From assembly GCA_964016875.1 (NCBI GenBank), contig OZ024720.1:41011106-41075105 (forward strand): 64,000 nucleotides of DNA, written 5' to 3'. Within the stretch, counting starts at the first letter, position 1. Every line of letters starts with the position of its first letter. The stretch is from Fallopia convolvulus (lineage: Eukaryota; Streptophyta; Magnoliopsida; Caryophyllales; Polygonaceae). The translations under genes were made by a program, and so were the position numbers. The notes beneath the pieces were generated by a model. The model had not been told where the DNA came from. It saw only the letters and a program-made list of their open reading frames with translations, and searched no databases. Below are positions 1 through 11,769 of this stretch, piece by piece.

Positions 1-870
1 TGGAAGAGAAGGTCAGAAAATCTAACCGATTGAACACGATGACAGAGGTGGCGCCACCGTTGAGAATCGCCGATCAAACCTGGGCACACGGCTTGCGAGA
101 CAAGGGTGTACGTGGCAGCCTTTGCGACAAGCCCGTCAAACGCTCGAACCTACGATCGGGGAAGAAACTTGGAGCGTCGACAGTCTTGGCACAATGTCGG
201 CGTCGACAGTCTTGGCACAATGTCGGCGTCGACAGTCTTGGCACAATGACGGCGTCGATGCTGCTAGCAGGAGAGAATGGTCGCGCACGTTGGCTCGTCA
301 GGGAAGAAGAAGAAGAGGAAGAAAGCAACGATGGCATATCGCGCGAGAACGAGTTGTCATTTGGAAGGGAAGGAGACGAGAGCATGAAGGAATACAATCG
401 TGGCTCCTACTTGTTTTATGGTTTGATTAAGATAGAGTTAGGCTAAGTTAATTAATTAGATTTACACAAGTAGTTTTATTTGATTTCGCTATTAATGGGT
501 TTGGATAGGATTGTGTTAGTAAGGTAGGATTCATTTATATTAGGATAGAAATTACTAAGTAGTAATTCCTAATAATTAATGTAACTACAAGATTGCTAGC
601 GGGTCAAGAAACCTCGATCACTTGTAAAACGAGAAATCCTAATTCCGATCACGACAAGTAAAACAAACCCAAGTATTACATACTATCTCCCTTAAGTAAG
701 TTTCGTCCCGAAACTTTTATAATGAAAGAAAAGATGTCATGTGGTTTCATAGTGGGGGATGTGGGTTTTTGCCATTTAGCTAATTTTACCTCCTTTTTAA
801 CAACCACCTAATTAGGTGTTTTTTTTTTTGCTATTTACTTAATTGTTAAATTTTTTCAGAAGGTTAATTA
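1..870. other. unassigned left edge with an open frame
   Basis: No recognisable gene. A 138-codon frame (30-446) is open on the plus strand, but a 26-bp tandem repeat runs through it, overlapping frames on both strands are also open, and its acidic run of Glu codons is purine-repeat sequence. From 450 to 870 the DNA is AT-rich with no motif that I recognise. It could be the end of an LTR or untranslated leader of a repeat that starts outside the window, but I cannot show this. Confidence 0.3.
176..253. repeat. 26-bp tandem repeat, three copies
   Basis: Three head-to-tail units (176-201, 202-227, 228-253) start with GTCGACAGTC and end with GTCGGC or GACGGC. The first two are identical and the third has one change. 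Because 26 is not a multiple of three, each unit is read in a different frame, so the repeat is unlikely to be maintained for a protein. Confidence 0.9.
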
Positions 871-875
871 AATCA

Positions 876-1989
876 TCATAACTATATACTAAAGCGGAGA
901 TTAAAAAAGTTATTAAATGACACATGTCGTTTTTAGATTGGAACACACCACCCCTTTTATAAAAAACAATCTTTGCCAATACATTATAGAGCAGAAACCA
1001 TGTCTGTTGAAAAAATTATGCCATGTGACATTGCTTGAATAAAATAATGTTACGTTTTTAATAATAAATATTATAATTACCTGTATCATTCTTTACATAC
1101 ATCCAATTTTTTATAATATAATAACTTGATCTATATGTTGATATTTTTATGCATATTTTTTTAATCTTATAACAAGATTTGAGATCTAAGTACATAAATT
1201 TTTATCTATATGTTGATAATAAATTGATCTAATACTTTTTATATTAATTTTTGCACAACAATGTTTTATCTTTTAACACGACTCGGGCTTCAAGTATATA
1301 ATTTTTTTTGTATATGTTGATAAATATGGGACAAAATCTTAAAGTTTATTCTTATAAATTACATATTTTTATTACGATATTATATACAAGTGTTTTAATT
1401 TTATATTAATATCATAATAATGTATAAACTTTAGTAAAATTATCTCGATAGTATCACAAGGTTTCAACTAGTTAAGTTTAATATAAAGATAGTATAATGT
1501 ACGTACAATCTTATATCATTATAATCTTTTATTTTTGGATATAATAAATAGGAAGATTATTAAGATATTTTTTATGCTATATATTATACAAATATTAGGA
1601 TATTTATTTTATTTTTAGATAGAATGCATATGCAAGGTTTAGATAATTAAGTTTAATATAAAGTTAGTGTAATATACGTACAATCTTATATCACTATAAT
1701 TAATTTATTTTGAACGGTCTCATGTATATAATAAATTGATAAGTTTTTATCTTATTACTTATCTATTTTCATGATTAAATAAATTATCGTGTTTTGGATA
1801 TTAATTTAATTTGTAATAGTAATAAAATATTATTTTTCAAATAAAAAACTTTAATAGTTTATTGATTTTAAATATTTATTTCAAAATTTATATTTCAGCA
1901 TTTACATGATTATTTTTCTTGGATAATAAATATATTTGAAAATATTTTATTTAAGAAAAATTCGTACAAGGTACGGGAATACATACTAG
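876..1989 (+). mobile_element. non-autonomous Helitron
   Basis: The 5' end begins TCATAACTATA and the 3' end finishes with CTAG followed by T, as Helitrons do when inserted between A and T. A short hairpin (CGTAC, loop AAG, GTACG, 1963-1975) sits about 11 bp before the 3' end. The 1.1-kb body is AT-rich and has no Rep/helicase coding. A related copy lies inverted at about 58760-59143 and shares the same 5' sequence, which supports the left boundary. The exact 5' base could be 873 instead of 876. Confidence 0.7.
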
Positions 1990-2031
1990 TTTCTAGTAAA
2001 TTCATCGACAAAAATTTCAAACTAATCAGTG

Positions 2032-2350
2032 CTCTCACTCGACCCACAACCTATTACCTATAGGGTACACTTTTCATCACTCGATCTGCAAGGTCAATTA
2101 CTCCACTCCTGTCCCATTTTTGTCCGCAAATTTATCACTCGTGTTTAACCTCTTCGTCACATGTCGGATTTTTCAGGTGAAATAACGGGGGTACTCTCAC
2201 TCGACCCACAACCTGTAGGGTACACTTTTCATCACTCGATCTACAAGGTCAATTACTCCACCCGTCCCATTTATTATCCCCAAATTTATCACTCGTGGTT
2301 AACATATCCATCACCTATCGGATTTTTCGAGTGAAATAACAGGGATATTA
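2032..2350. repeat. tandem duplication, period about 162 bp
   Basis: The segment starting CTCTCACTCGACCCACAACC at 2032 is repeated from 2194 to about 2350 with a few substitutions and small gaps. No coding frame runs through both units. It lies between the Helitron end and the Copia insertion and appears to be a local duplication of unique or old repeat sequence. Confidence 0.8.
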
Positions 2351-2690
2351 ATCCAAATGAAAATAACCTTTATGATAAAAACTAGAAATGAATTTGGGCC
2401 ATCCAATTAAAAAAAATTAAAAATTAATTTTTTTAAAAGTTTGTAGCGTATGTAAAATGATATAAATCAAGTATGAACATATGACCACAAAACATGAAAA
2501 AGCAATACTAATATATGAACGTACTTACATTATATGTGAACGTATGCTAATTTTTCTGAAGTTAAAAGGTTGCTATATGTGAACAATGTAGGTGTCTTGG
2601 ACTTGCTTCGTTGTTCCTATCGTAGATCTTGTATCTGATGGTATTGTGCGTTGCTGAAGCGGTGAAGTTCCTCTTCATGGATGTAGTTGA
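2351..2690. other. AT-rich flank left of the Copia element
   Basis: No gene seen. Positions 2472-2514 share about 40 bp (TATGAACATATGACCACAAA and following) with 13511-13553 on the other side of the Copia insertion, so both flanks belong to or contain copies of one older repeat. The last five bases, GTTGA, are the left copy of the Copia target duplication. Confidence 0.6.
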
Positions 2691-3370
2691 TGTTAGAAGA
2701 TGGAAGTTTGAGTTTTGATGGTTCCAGAGTCAGTGAACCTGAGTTTGCAAGTCGAGTCGGCGACTTGGCAAAGTCACTCACATAACCAGCTGGCGAAGCG
2801 ATCTATTTACGGAAGGAACGCACAGATCATGTGCCTTTAATTGAAGACAGCTACATTGTATAATGTTTTCCTAATCGAATGGAAAATAATATACATGAGA
2901 TCTCTTTTACCTTAGTTTAATTACTCTAGTATTTAGGCTAATTGGTAAGATTGTGAGCTTAATTTTCATATCGTGTGTAAGAAAAGAAGAGTATACTTGT
3001 GCGTGAGATTCGTACAAGTGGTGTGTCAAGATATCTTTGGCATAGCGTGAGATTGAGAGTGTGAGTGCAAAGGTAGAGCGTGGTTCAAGGGTGTGGGATT
3101 CATTCTTGCACACGGGTTAGCTTTGTAATCACTCAAGAAATCAATAGAGTGAGTCTAAGGACTCTTGAAATCCGACCAAGTGATAAACTTGGAAGGGAGT
3201 GGTTTTTCTCTAAGTAAACTAGTTGGTTTACGAACAGTTTCCACTATACATCGCTTGTCATTGACTGTTGGTAACGTTTATTTTACGGTCTATTTATTCC
3301 GCTTCTTTATTGCTCAAAGTCGACAGCTTCGTAGGAGTCGCCGACTCGTCCTAGCACTAACGATCCTACA
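2691..3370 (+). repeat. 5' LTR of Copia element, with internal deletion
   Basis: Begins TGTTAGAAGATGG and ends ATCCTACA. It matches the 3' LTR along its length except for a 123-bp net shortage after GAAGACA (about 2852). The missing block contains LTR sequence present in the other copy at about 11930-12060. Three of the palindromic GTCRNYGAC words remain perfect here (2756, 3257, 3337), and two more have decayed. Confidence 0.95.
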
Positions 3371-3429
3371 ATTGGTATCAGAGCAAAGGCTCTAGATTGT
3401 GTTTTTTAGTACTTTTACTACAGGAAAAT

Positions 3430-5440
3430 AACATCCACCAGCACCTCCGTGAATGACTCTTTCTAGAAGCCTCCAATTCTCAGGGTAGGAGAGTACAACT
3501 GGTGGGTTGAACAGATAAAAACTCATATTTATTCTCTTGATGGCCAACTGTGGAAGGTGATAGAAGTTGGTCCAGAAACTTTTGCTCTTGGAAAAGATGG
3601 AAAAGCTGAAAAGACCACAGCTGAGTACGATGATGTTGACTTCAAAAAACTGGAAAAGAATGATAGAGCAAAGAAGGTCTTACATCATGCTCTCACTGAA
3701 GGAGATCTCAAGAAGGTGATAGGTTACAAAACGGCTAAAGAAATCTGGGACGCCCTTAAAAGACTTCATTAAGGAAATGATGACGTAAAGAAGGACATGA
3801 TCATTAGTCTCGAAGCAGAGTATGACAACATCTTTCAAGGAAAAGGAGAATCTCTTCGTGACTATCATTCTAGATTTCAGACGATTGTGAATCAACTAGA
3901 GTTTCTTGGTGAAGAAATCCCTCAATGGAAACTCACCAACAAGTTTATCTCGAGATTGAACAAGAGTTGGGACAGCATTGCTTCGTCTCTTCTCACTCAA
4001 AAGGAAACCAAGTCGTTGACCTTGGAAGACCTTGTTGGACAACTCACATGTATGGAGGCATTCAGCAAAGAAGGGTTGAAAGACTCGACTCAAAAAAAGT
4101 AAAGAACATTGCTCTCAAGGTTGAAAGAGCCTTTGACTTGGCTCAGGGAGACGATGACACTGATGGAGTAGATGAGAATGTTGCTCTCATCTCTAAAGCT
4201 ATGAAGAGACTGTGGAATCGTAACAAAGCTCCCATGAAGGCTGAATCAACCAAAGAACGGAAGGATATGAAGGATGTCATTTGCTATCAATGTCAGGCTA
4301 GAGGACACTTTGCCAAGCATTGTCCAAAAAGAAAAAGTGGAGAAGCTGGTAAAGGCATGGTGGCAACTTGGGACATGTCTGATGATGATGAGGTGGTGGC
4401 GCTGACAAGAGGAAAATGTTGCATGGCCATTGAAGATAAATCATCCCAAGAGGTAAATGACTCTGAACTTTCTTCTCTCTTAGCCAAAAAGTCTAGAGAA
4501 CAACTGGTTGCTATCATCGAAAAGCTTGGAACTCAAGTCACTGAGTTAAGAGAAAAGTTGGAAGATGATGAAGAAACAATCTCCAATCTCTTCGATGATA
4601 ACAAACACTCGTCCTCTAAAGCAATTGAGCTTGAAAAGATTTCATCTCCTAAGTCAGTAACCTGTGAGTCATGCTCAGATTCAAAAATCCAAGTCATTGA
4701 CTTGCAAAAACAAGTCAACGACTTGGAAAAACAAGTCACTGACCTAGAAGGTGAAAGACTTATGCTTAAGCTTGGAAATGCTAAGTTGTCCACTGAGTTA
4801 GAAAATCTTAAAGTTGAGAATGAGACTAAAAGAAAGAAATGGTTGGATGAGTTTGTTGTTGAAAAGGTTCAAGAGGTCAAAAATGACTATAAAAAGAAGC
4901 TTGTGAAGGAGGTAGACAGATCTAGAATTGGCTTTGTTCGTGCACCCAAAACTCAGGGTACCAAGGCTGCCTCCCTTGTGTCTAAAGGTAAAACTCCTAT
5001 GTGTAGGGACAATGCAAGTTGTTCTACACATGTGGTGGCTAAGCCTGACAAAGGGAAGCAACAGTGGTATCCTGATCAAAAGGCACACAACATATGACAA
5101 AAACAAGTCTAGAACTCGGCTCCGTCACAAATTAATTTTCAATCTCGCATCAACAACTAACCCATCTATCCGGGCTATAGCAAATATGTGGCCCTAAAAT
5201 CTCACATGACATGTTGGTACTGTGGCAATCCTGGTCACTACCAACATGATTGTCAAAAAAAATCAAGAGATGATGAACATGCAAGGTCACAGACTCTGAA
5301 TGACAGTTATGGCAAATCTAATGTCACTGACTGTCATCCAGGATCTGTGTATGGTAATTGTGACAATAATTATTTCACAAGTTACTATGTTGCCAAACCT
5401 GGAGGAGTTAAACAACTCTGGGTTCGTAAGAACTAATTCT
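3430..5440 (+). pseudogene. Copia gag, broken
   Basis: Coding for the Copia capsid/nucleocapsid protein, which packages element RNA in cytoplasmic virus-like particles. Homology is visible from about 3490 (Trp-rich start of the UBN2-type gag domain) through a CCHC knuckle at 4282-4323 (C-X2-C-X4-H-X4-C) and a second CCHC at 5212-5253. Between them, about 4690-4760 codes a coiled-coil-like stretch with heptad spacing. Damage: an in-frame TAA at 3770-3772; a one-base loss in an A run near 4090-4096 that shifts the frame; a stop at 5095-5097 followed by further stops. No intact start codon was evident upstream of 3557. Confidence 0.85.
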
Positions 5441-8400
5441 TCCAATGCAGCTTGAAGTAGGTGACCAGGAGCCCTGGTTCATTGATAGTGTGTGCTCAAC
5501 TCATATGTCGGGAAACTCCAGGGATTGTCTCACTTCTAGAATACAAGGGAGGTAAGATTACATACGGCAATAACAGTAAAGGTGGTATTTTCGGTATAGG
5601 AACAGTAAGTTTTTCGAATAAGCTAACTATAGACAATGTGAATCTTGTTGATAATCTCAGTTTCAAGCTTCTAAGTGTTTCCCAAATCTGTGCTAATGGA
5701 AAATATCAAGTTGTTTTTTATAAGAATGGATGTCAGGTACAAGAGATTAGTTCAGGCAAAATTCTTCTGAAAGGGGTATGTGAAAACAATTCGTATAAGG
5801 TGGACCCCTATTTTGAGCCTGAAGAAAAATTGTGTCTTAGAACAGTTACAGATGTCGTCGACCTCCACAAGAGATTTGGTCATGCAAGCTTTCAACTACT
5901 AGACAGACTTCATAGGCAAGAACTGGTTAGAGGATTGCCCAAGATTGATTCAAACAAGCATGAAGTTTGTAAAACCTGTGTGAGAGGTAAGCAAGTGAAG
6001 TCTTCCTTTAAATCCAAGAAGGAGGTAAGTACCACTAGACCCTTAGAGCTTATTCATATTGATTTATGTGGTCCCATGTGAATCCAAAGTCGTGGAGGAA
6101 ATAGCTATATTTTTGTCATTGTTGATGATTTTTCACGGTATACTTGGACAATTTTTCTGTCTTCTAAAGATTAGGTCTTTGAAGAATTTGAAGCATGGGT
6201 GAAGGTTGTTGAGAAAAAGCTTGGAGTTGCTCTTGTATCAGTCAGATCAGATCATGGAACAGAATTCGACAACTCTGAGTTTTTGTCCTTTTGCAAGAAA
6301 AATGGCATAAGTCATAACTTCTCAGCGCCAAGAACTCCTCAACAAAATGGCGCAGTTCAGAGGAAAAATCGTGCCTTGGAAAACATGTCACGGACCATGC
6401 TTATCTCAAGTGGTCTTCCAAGAAATTTTTGGGGGTGAAGCCATTAATGCATCTTGCTATGTGATGAATCGAGCCATGCTTCGTCCACTTCTTGGAAAAA
6501 CTCCGTATGAACTGCTTAGAAGAGTTAAGCCCAATGTTGCCCACTTGCGTACCTTTGGATGCAAATGCTATATTCACAACAACGGCAAGAATAGTTTGGG
6601 AAAATTCGATCCAAGGAGTGATGTTGGGACTTTTGTAGGCTACTCCCCTCATAGCAAAGCCTACAAAGTGTTCAATAAAAGGACAAGGAGGATTGAAGAA
6701 ATTATTCATGTGGTGTTTGATGAGAACACTATGGGAGGCTCGACGATTGAAGATCTTGATGATGGTGATCAAGGATACAATCTAGTTCAAGATGACTCAC
6801 TTCTAGTCTCTACAACTCTAAAAGAATCAACAATCAGTGACAATGTTGGTGTCACCGACTTAGACAGTACAAGGGGAAGGAGTCAAAATCAAAGTTCAAG
6901 TGACAATGAGTCCGATGATGAGAAAACACCTGATAGGAGCATAAGTTCGGAGAACTCAGAAGAAGATCTAGAGAGAAAGCCGATATACAAGTCAGAAACT
7001 ATCAACAGAAAAGTGTTCATCATGTCACTAACATCCTCACTGATTTCTCAAAGGGAGTGCAAACCAGATCTTCTCTGAACAATTTCTTTGCTTTCAATGA
7101 TTTCATCTCAATGTTGGAGCCTAAAAATGTTGAACAAGCGTTGAAAGATTCGGATTAGGTCAGTGCCATGCAAGAGGAACTTCATCAGTTTGAAAGAAAT
7201 AAGGTTTGGCATTTGGTCCCAAGGCCAAAGGTAAGATCTGTGAATGGAACACGATGGGTGTTCAGAAATAAGATGGATGATGAAGGAAATGTGGTCAGAA
7301 ACAAAGCAAGGTTGGTAGTTAAGGGCTACAATCAACAGGAGGGCATTGACTATGATGAAACATTTGCTCTTGTGGCTCGTCTTGAGGCTATTAGATTGCT
7401 CATCGCCTATTCTGCCCATCATGGATTTAAACTACAGCAAATGGATGTCAAGACTACCTTTTTGAATGGTTATCTAAAGGAGGAAGTGTATGTTGAACAG
7501 GCTCCGGGTTTTGAAGATGTCGCCCACCCGGATCATGTCTACAAACTGGACAAAGCACTCTATGGATTGAAGCAAGCCCCGCGTGCTTGGTATGATCGTT
7601 TGTCTTAGTTTTTTATTCAACATGGCTATGTTCGAGGAGAAGTTGACAAGACCTTGTTCTTGTTGAAAGAAGGAAGCCATACGCTTGTTGTTCAGGTCTA
7701 TATTGATGACATTATCTTTGGTTCAACAAATGATAAGCTGGTGAAGAAGTTCGCTGACCTCATGACTAGTAAGTTTGAAATGAGTATGGTCGGTAAGCTC
7801 AAGTTCTTTTTAAGACTTCAAGTTGTTCAAAGTGAGAATGGAACACGAGTTCATCAACAAAAGTATCTTAGAGAATGTGTTAAAAAGTTTGGTCTCGAAA
7901 ATGCCAAACCTTTTAATACTCCTATGTCACCGACTACTTCACTTGGAAAAGATGACAAGGATCCAAAAGTTAATGCTACTATGTATCGGGGTATGATTGG
8001 GTCATTGCTCTATCTTACAGCAAGTAGACTTGATATTGTGTTTGGAGTTTGCCTATGTGCTAGATTTCAGGCTGATCCAAGAGAGTCTCACTTGAAAGTT
8101 GTTAAGAGAATCATTCGATATCTTAAGGGGACTGATAATCTCTGTTTATGGTATCCAAGAGGTTTTGATTTTGAGCTTGTTGGATGTACAGATGCTGATT
8201 TTGCTAGAAACCGGGTTAATAGAAAAAGCACTTCAGGGATGGCTCAATTTCTTGGGCCTTGTCTTGTCTCATGGGGATCTAGATAGCAAAATTTTTGTTG
8301 CCCTATCAACGGCGGAAGCAGAGTACATTGCAGCTTCAGCATGTTGCTCACAACTCTTATGGATCAAGCAACAAGTCAGTGACTATGGTGTGAAGTGTGG

Positions 8401-8644
8401 GTCAGTGCCTATATTGTGTGACAACACAAGTGCAATCAACATCTCAAAGAATGTTGTGCAACATTCAAAGACAAAGCATATTGAGATAAGGCATCACTTT
8501 CTTCGAGATTGTGTAGAAAAAGGCATGGTCAATATGGAATTATGTAGAACAAGTGATCAAAGAGCAGACATCTTCACAAAGGCCTTGAATCGTGAACCCT
8601 TTGAACAACTCTGCATGGAATTAGGTATGATCTCTCTTCAATGA
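5441..8644 (+). pseudogene. Copia pol (protease-integrase-RT-RNase H), broken
   Basis: Protease: the usual Asp-Ser-Gly active site near 5484 reads Asp-Ser-Val, and the frame shifts soon after. Integrase: GAG-pre-integrase zinc region about 5860-6000, first catalytic Asp at 6061, second at 6250-6252, but the third residue is Gln (CAG, 6358-6360) instead of Glu. Stops lie at 6079-6081 (TGA) and about 6174 (TAG), and an extra G in the run near 6430 shifts frame. RT: stops at 7156-7158 and 7606-7608; the catalytic Tyr-Ile-Asp-Asp at 7699-7710 is intact. RNase H: Asp, Glu and Asp motifs are present to 8644, with a TAG at 8284-8286 and an extra T near 8300. Domain order is diagnostic of Ty1/Copia. 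This copy cannot make a polyprotein. Confidence 0.92.
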
Positions 8645-9402
8645 TCTATTTCCCTACATGAATTCCCTCGATGATTGGCTAGAATTGATTGCTTTACATA
8701 TGCTTTGAAGTCATGCTTTTATGGTATAAATCTTTGCATTCTTGATAGACATCATATTTAGGAAACCCCATGCATTTGACTTGTCGATGACTTTTACTAC
8801 ATTCAGTATGTGTACAACTTTTTTGAGCTCTTTGTTTTGGCCTAAAAGAATCAACTTGATGACCCTAACCCTCTTTACAAGCCCAAATGATAGTTGATTC
8901 TAAAGCTTGTCCATAACCTATCATGTTTGAGAGTCTCTATGAGCCCACTTTTGAAAGTCATTGTTAAACGGAGACTTATCATCATGATCGACAAATCCTT
9001 AAAAATAAAGTTTTTACTTGGTTTTCTTTGGCACTCCCTGTGCAGCCCCAACACCAAGTAAGTCCTTAAATGAGAAAGTCATGTGTGTACAAAAGTCACG
9101 GACATATGAAGATATCAGTCTTGTGATAAGAGTCGCCGACGTGTTCAAGGTCAGTGACTTTGATTTCTAGCGCGAGAAAAAGATCATGGCTTAACAATAT
9201 CTTTTGAAATTGGAAAGTATATTTGAAAAAGGGAGGAAAGAGAAGATCTTGTGATTTGACAACTTCCTTAATGATGGAAGTGAACTCCTTTATTATGCCT
9301 CAACCATCAAACTTAAAGGTACACTTTTCTCAATTCTTCTCTCTCTCTCTCGACTTCTACTCTCTCTCGAACCCAAAACCTTTGAACCCTCATTCTTCTC
9401 CA
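8645..9402 (+). other. spacer between Copia pol and ORF2
   Basis: About 760 bp inside the Copia element without a coding frame that I recognise. It carries three perfect GTCRNYGAC words (8783, 9132, 9150) and a pyrimidine-rich CT stretch (about 9332-9365) just upstream of the ORF2 start, which could be leader sequence or a splice acceptor tract for a subgenomic ORF2 message. That role is inferred. Confidence 0.5.
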
Positions 9403-11328
9403 ATGGCGTCTCCTTCCAACTCAAACCTCCCCGCTTCTCCCAAAACCAAAACCGAAAGCCCTGAATCGGCAAAGAAGAAGATTCTCACCCTTTTTGGTGA
9501 CGATTTTCTTCGAGCCCTTTTGTCTGGAGAATCGTCTTCCTCAACCATTCCTCCAACCGCCATGGAACTTCCATCTCAAAACCTCATTCCTCCACAAAAC
9601 CCGAATCCAAACCTTTCTCCTCCAAAATCAACTCCCTCATCTTCCATTGCCACTGAAAAACCCCAAAATCCTCTACCCCCTCAAATTGAAACCGAAACCC
9701 TAACCCTGTCATCGGTGTCTGGAAAATCATGCCAAACGACGCAACTAATGGTTTTTCCAGAAATCGGTGATTCTTCCTTACCCAAACCCTCTGATCAAGA
9801 GATTGTAGAGGAAGAGAGAGTGAAGACTCCAATTATGGAGTCAATGGAATTTGAGGAAACGGAGAAGGTCGTTGGGTCGTTTGTAGAGGATAAAGTAAAA
9901 GAGGCTGGTGAAGAGGAGAACCAACGGCTATCTCCTCATGATCAAGAAAAGACTGTCAATGACTCCTCAAAAGTCATTGACACAGATACTGGTGTGGAGA
10001 ATGTCGACAAGGTGGGTGACAAGGACTTCTCCCTAAAGGAACCAACAAAAACTTCTAAAGAAGGTACACCCTCTGATCCCATCTTGGTTTCTAAGAAATC
10101 CAAATATGGTGATTTTGTTAAGAAAAACTTAGAAAAAGACCTTTTTGGATATGACTCTGAGTTGCTTAAGGATGATGTGATTGAAATGCCTCCTCCTTTT
10201 CGCCCTAAGACTAGATCTGCGAGTGCTAGATCCTCGACAGTGGCTCTTAAATCCAAGAAGGGCAAGGGGTTGGAAACCCTTGAGGCTGCCTCAGAAGGAG
10301 GTGACTCTTCTTTCTTTGAGAAAGTCACTAGGAAGAAAAGGGGGAGATCTCCTAAGTCTGCTGTTGGGTATATAAAAAAGAGTAAGAAAACCAGTATGAG
10401 CATTGATATGTCGTCTAGGGATTTCACTAAGGATCTGTTGTGGGATGAAAGTTTCACGAAGGAGTTCAAATTGACAAAAGTCATTGACTGGTTGAAAAAG
10501 CAAAAATGGGACACGTTAGTGCAGGGGGAGCATGAATACAATCCTCTGATGGTTAAGATGTTCTATGAAAATCTGGTGATTGAAGATACTTGAAATATGA
10601 CCATAGGGAGGTACACGATAGATAAGAAGACGTACTCCTTCACTAGCAAGGATGTCAATGAAATTCTGGAGATCCCTCATGAAGGTTTTACCGAGTACTA
10701 CAAAGGAGGTTGGCCTGAAGGGGTCGATGACCGTGAGATCATCAAAACTGTCACTGACAGTGATGATAATTTCACTAGCCCCTATTTGGTCAACAAGATG
10801 GGAATAAAGAAGAAGGTGGTGTTCAATTACCTCATAAGCAACCTGCTGCCAAGGGAACTCAAGAGGAATGTTGCCTCCATTCAAGATTTGCTAGTCATGG
10901 ACAAGATCATAAGAGGGAAGAAAGTCAACATGCCACGTCTGATGATGCTTCACATGAAGCACGTGCTTGAAACTGCTAAGCATGCTCTTCCTTACGGAAT
11001 GTTGATTGCTTTGATGATGTATGAGCAAAAGGTCTATGTTGATAGTTGTGCTGATGTCCTCAACACAAGAGTTTTCAACAAAGAAATGATCAGGAAGTTT
11101 GGATGGAACTGGGTTGATAGACAGTGGGTGTCGAAGATATCAGAAGTCAGTGGCAAGGGCCATCAGGAAGAAGGAATGAAGTTTGCTCCAACGAACGATT
11201 AATTGAAGGAAATCATGGAGCAGAATATGATTCTGAAGGGAATGATGGAGAGGCTACAAAATATGGTCGGCAACGCACTTTCAAAGCTTGATGCAATAGA
11301 GGAGAGGCTCAATGACTTTGGAGCCTAA
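9403..11328 (+). pseudogene. Copia extra ORF (ORF2, SIRE-type env position), two stops
   Basis: A single reading frame of about 640 codons runs from ATG 9403 (context CAATGG) to TAA 11326-11328, interrupted only by TGA 10591-10593 and TAA 11200-11202. The N-terminal third is Ser/Pro/Lys-rich and low in complexity, the middle is acidic and basic by turns, and the region from about 10400 is a folded-looking domain resembling the uncharacterised plant 'putative transposon protein' domain found in such elements. The tail after 11203 has Leu/Met heptads of a coiled coil. SIRE elements carry an env-like ORF here, but I see no signal peptide or membrane segment, so an envelope role is not supported. 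Five perfect GTCRNYGAC words lie inside, four of them encoding Val-x-Asp with x being Asn, Ile or Thr. Function unknown. Confidence 0.7.
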
Positions 11329-11769
11329 TGTTAGTGACTGTCGTACTTTCATGACCTTCTCTATCCCTTTCTTCTACCCTTTCCACATTATCCCTCCATT
11401 TTAAAAGACTTTTCTTTTTAAGTTCAATATGGTTGTAACGTATTTCTCGATTGTGTGTGTTTGCATCGTACTTTTCATTTTTTCGTGGTGGATGACTTTC
11501 TATGACTGTTTTGATATTATGCTTTAAGTTTCTATATTTGCCTCTGATCTCTTTTCTTGATTTTGCTATCTTTTTTATGATGCCAAAAGGGGGAATTAAC
11601 TGGGGGAATAGGTTTATTAGGGGGGTCAAAATACTGAAATTATGTGGTTACTAAGCTTAGGGGGAACTTTTTATGGTTTTTGTGCTTTGCTCTTTCCATT
11701 ATGTTGTTTTTGTATGCTGGATAGTTTTTATCAAAACAGGTTGTTTGTCACCATCAAAAAGGGAGAATT

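Noticed and set aside
176..253. possible centromere or satellite array
   Set aside because: Only three units are present.
30..446. 138-codon open frame at the left edge
   Set aside because: A 26-bp repeat crosses it in changing frames, other frames of both strands are also open, and no domain is visible.
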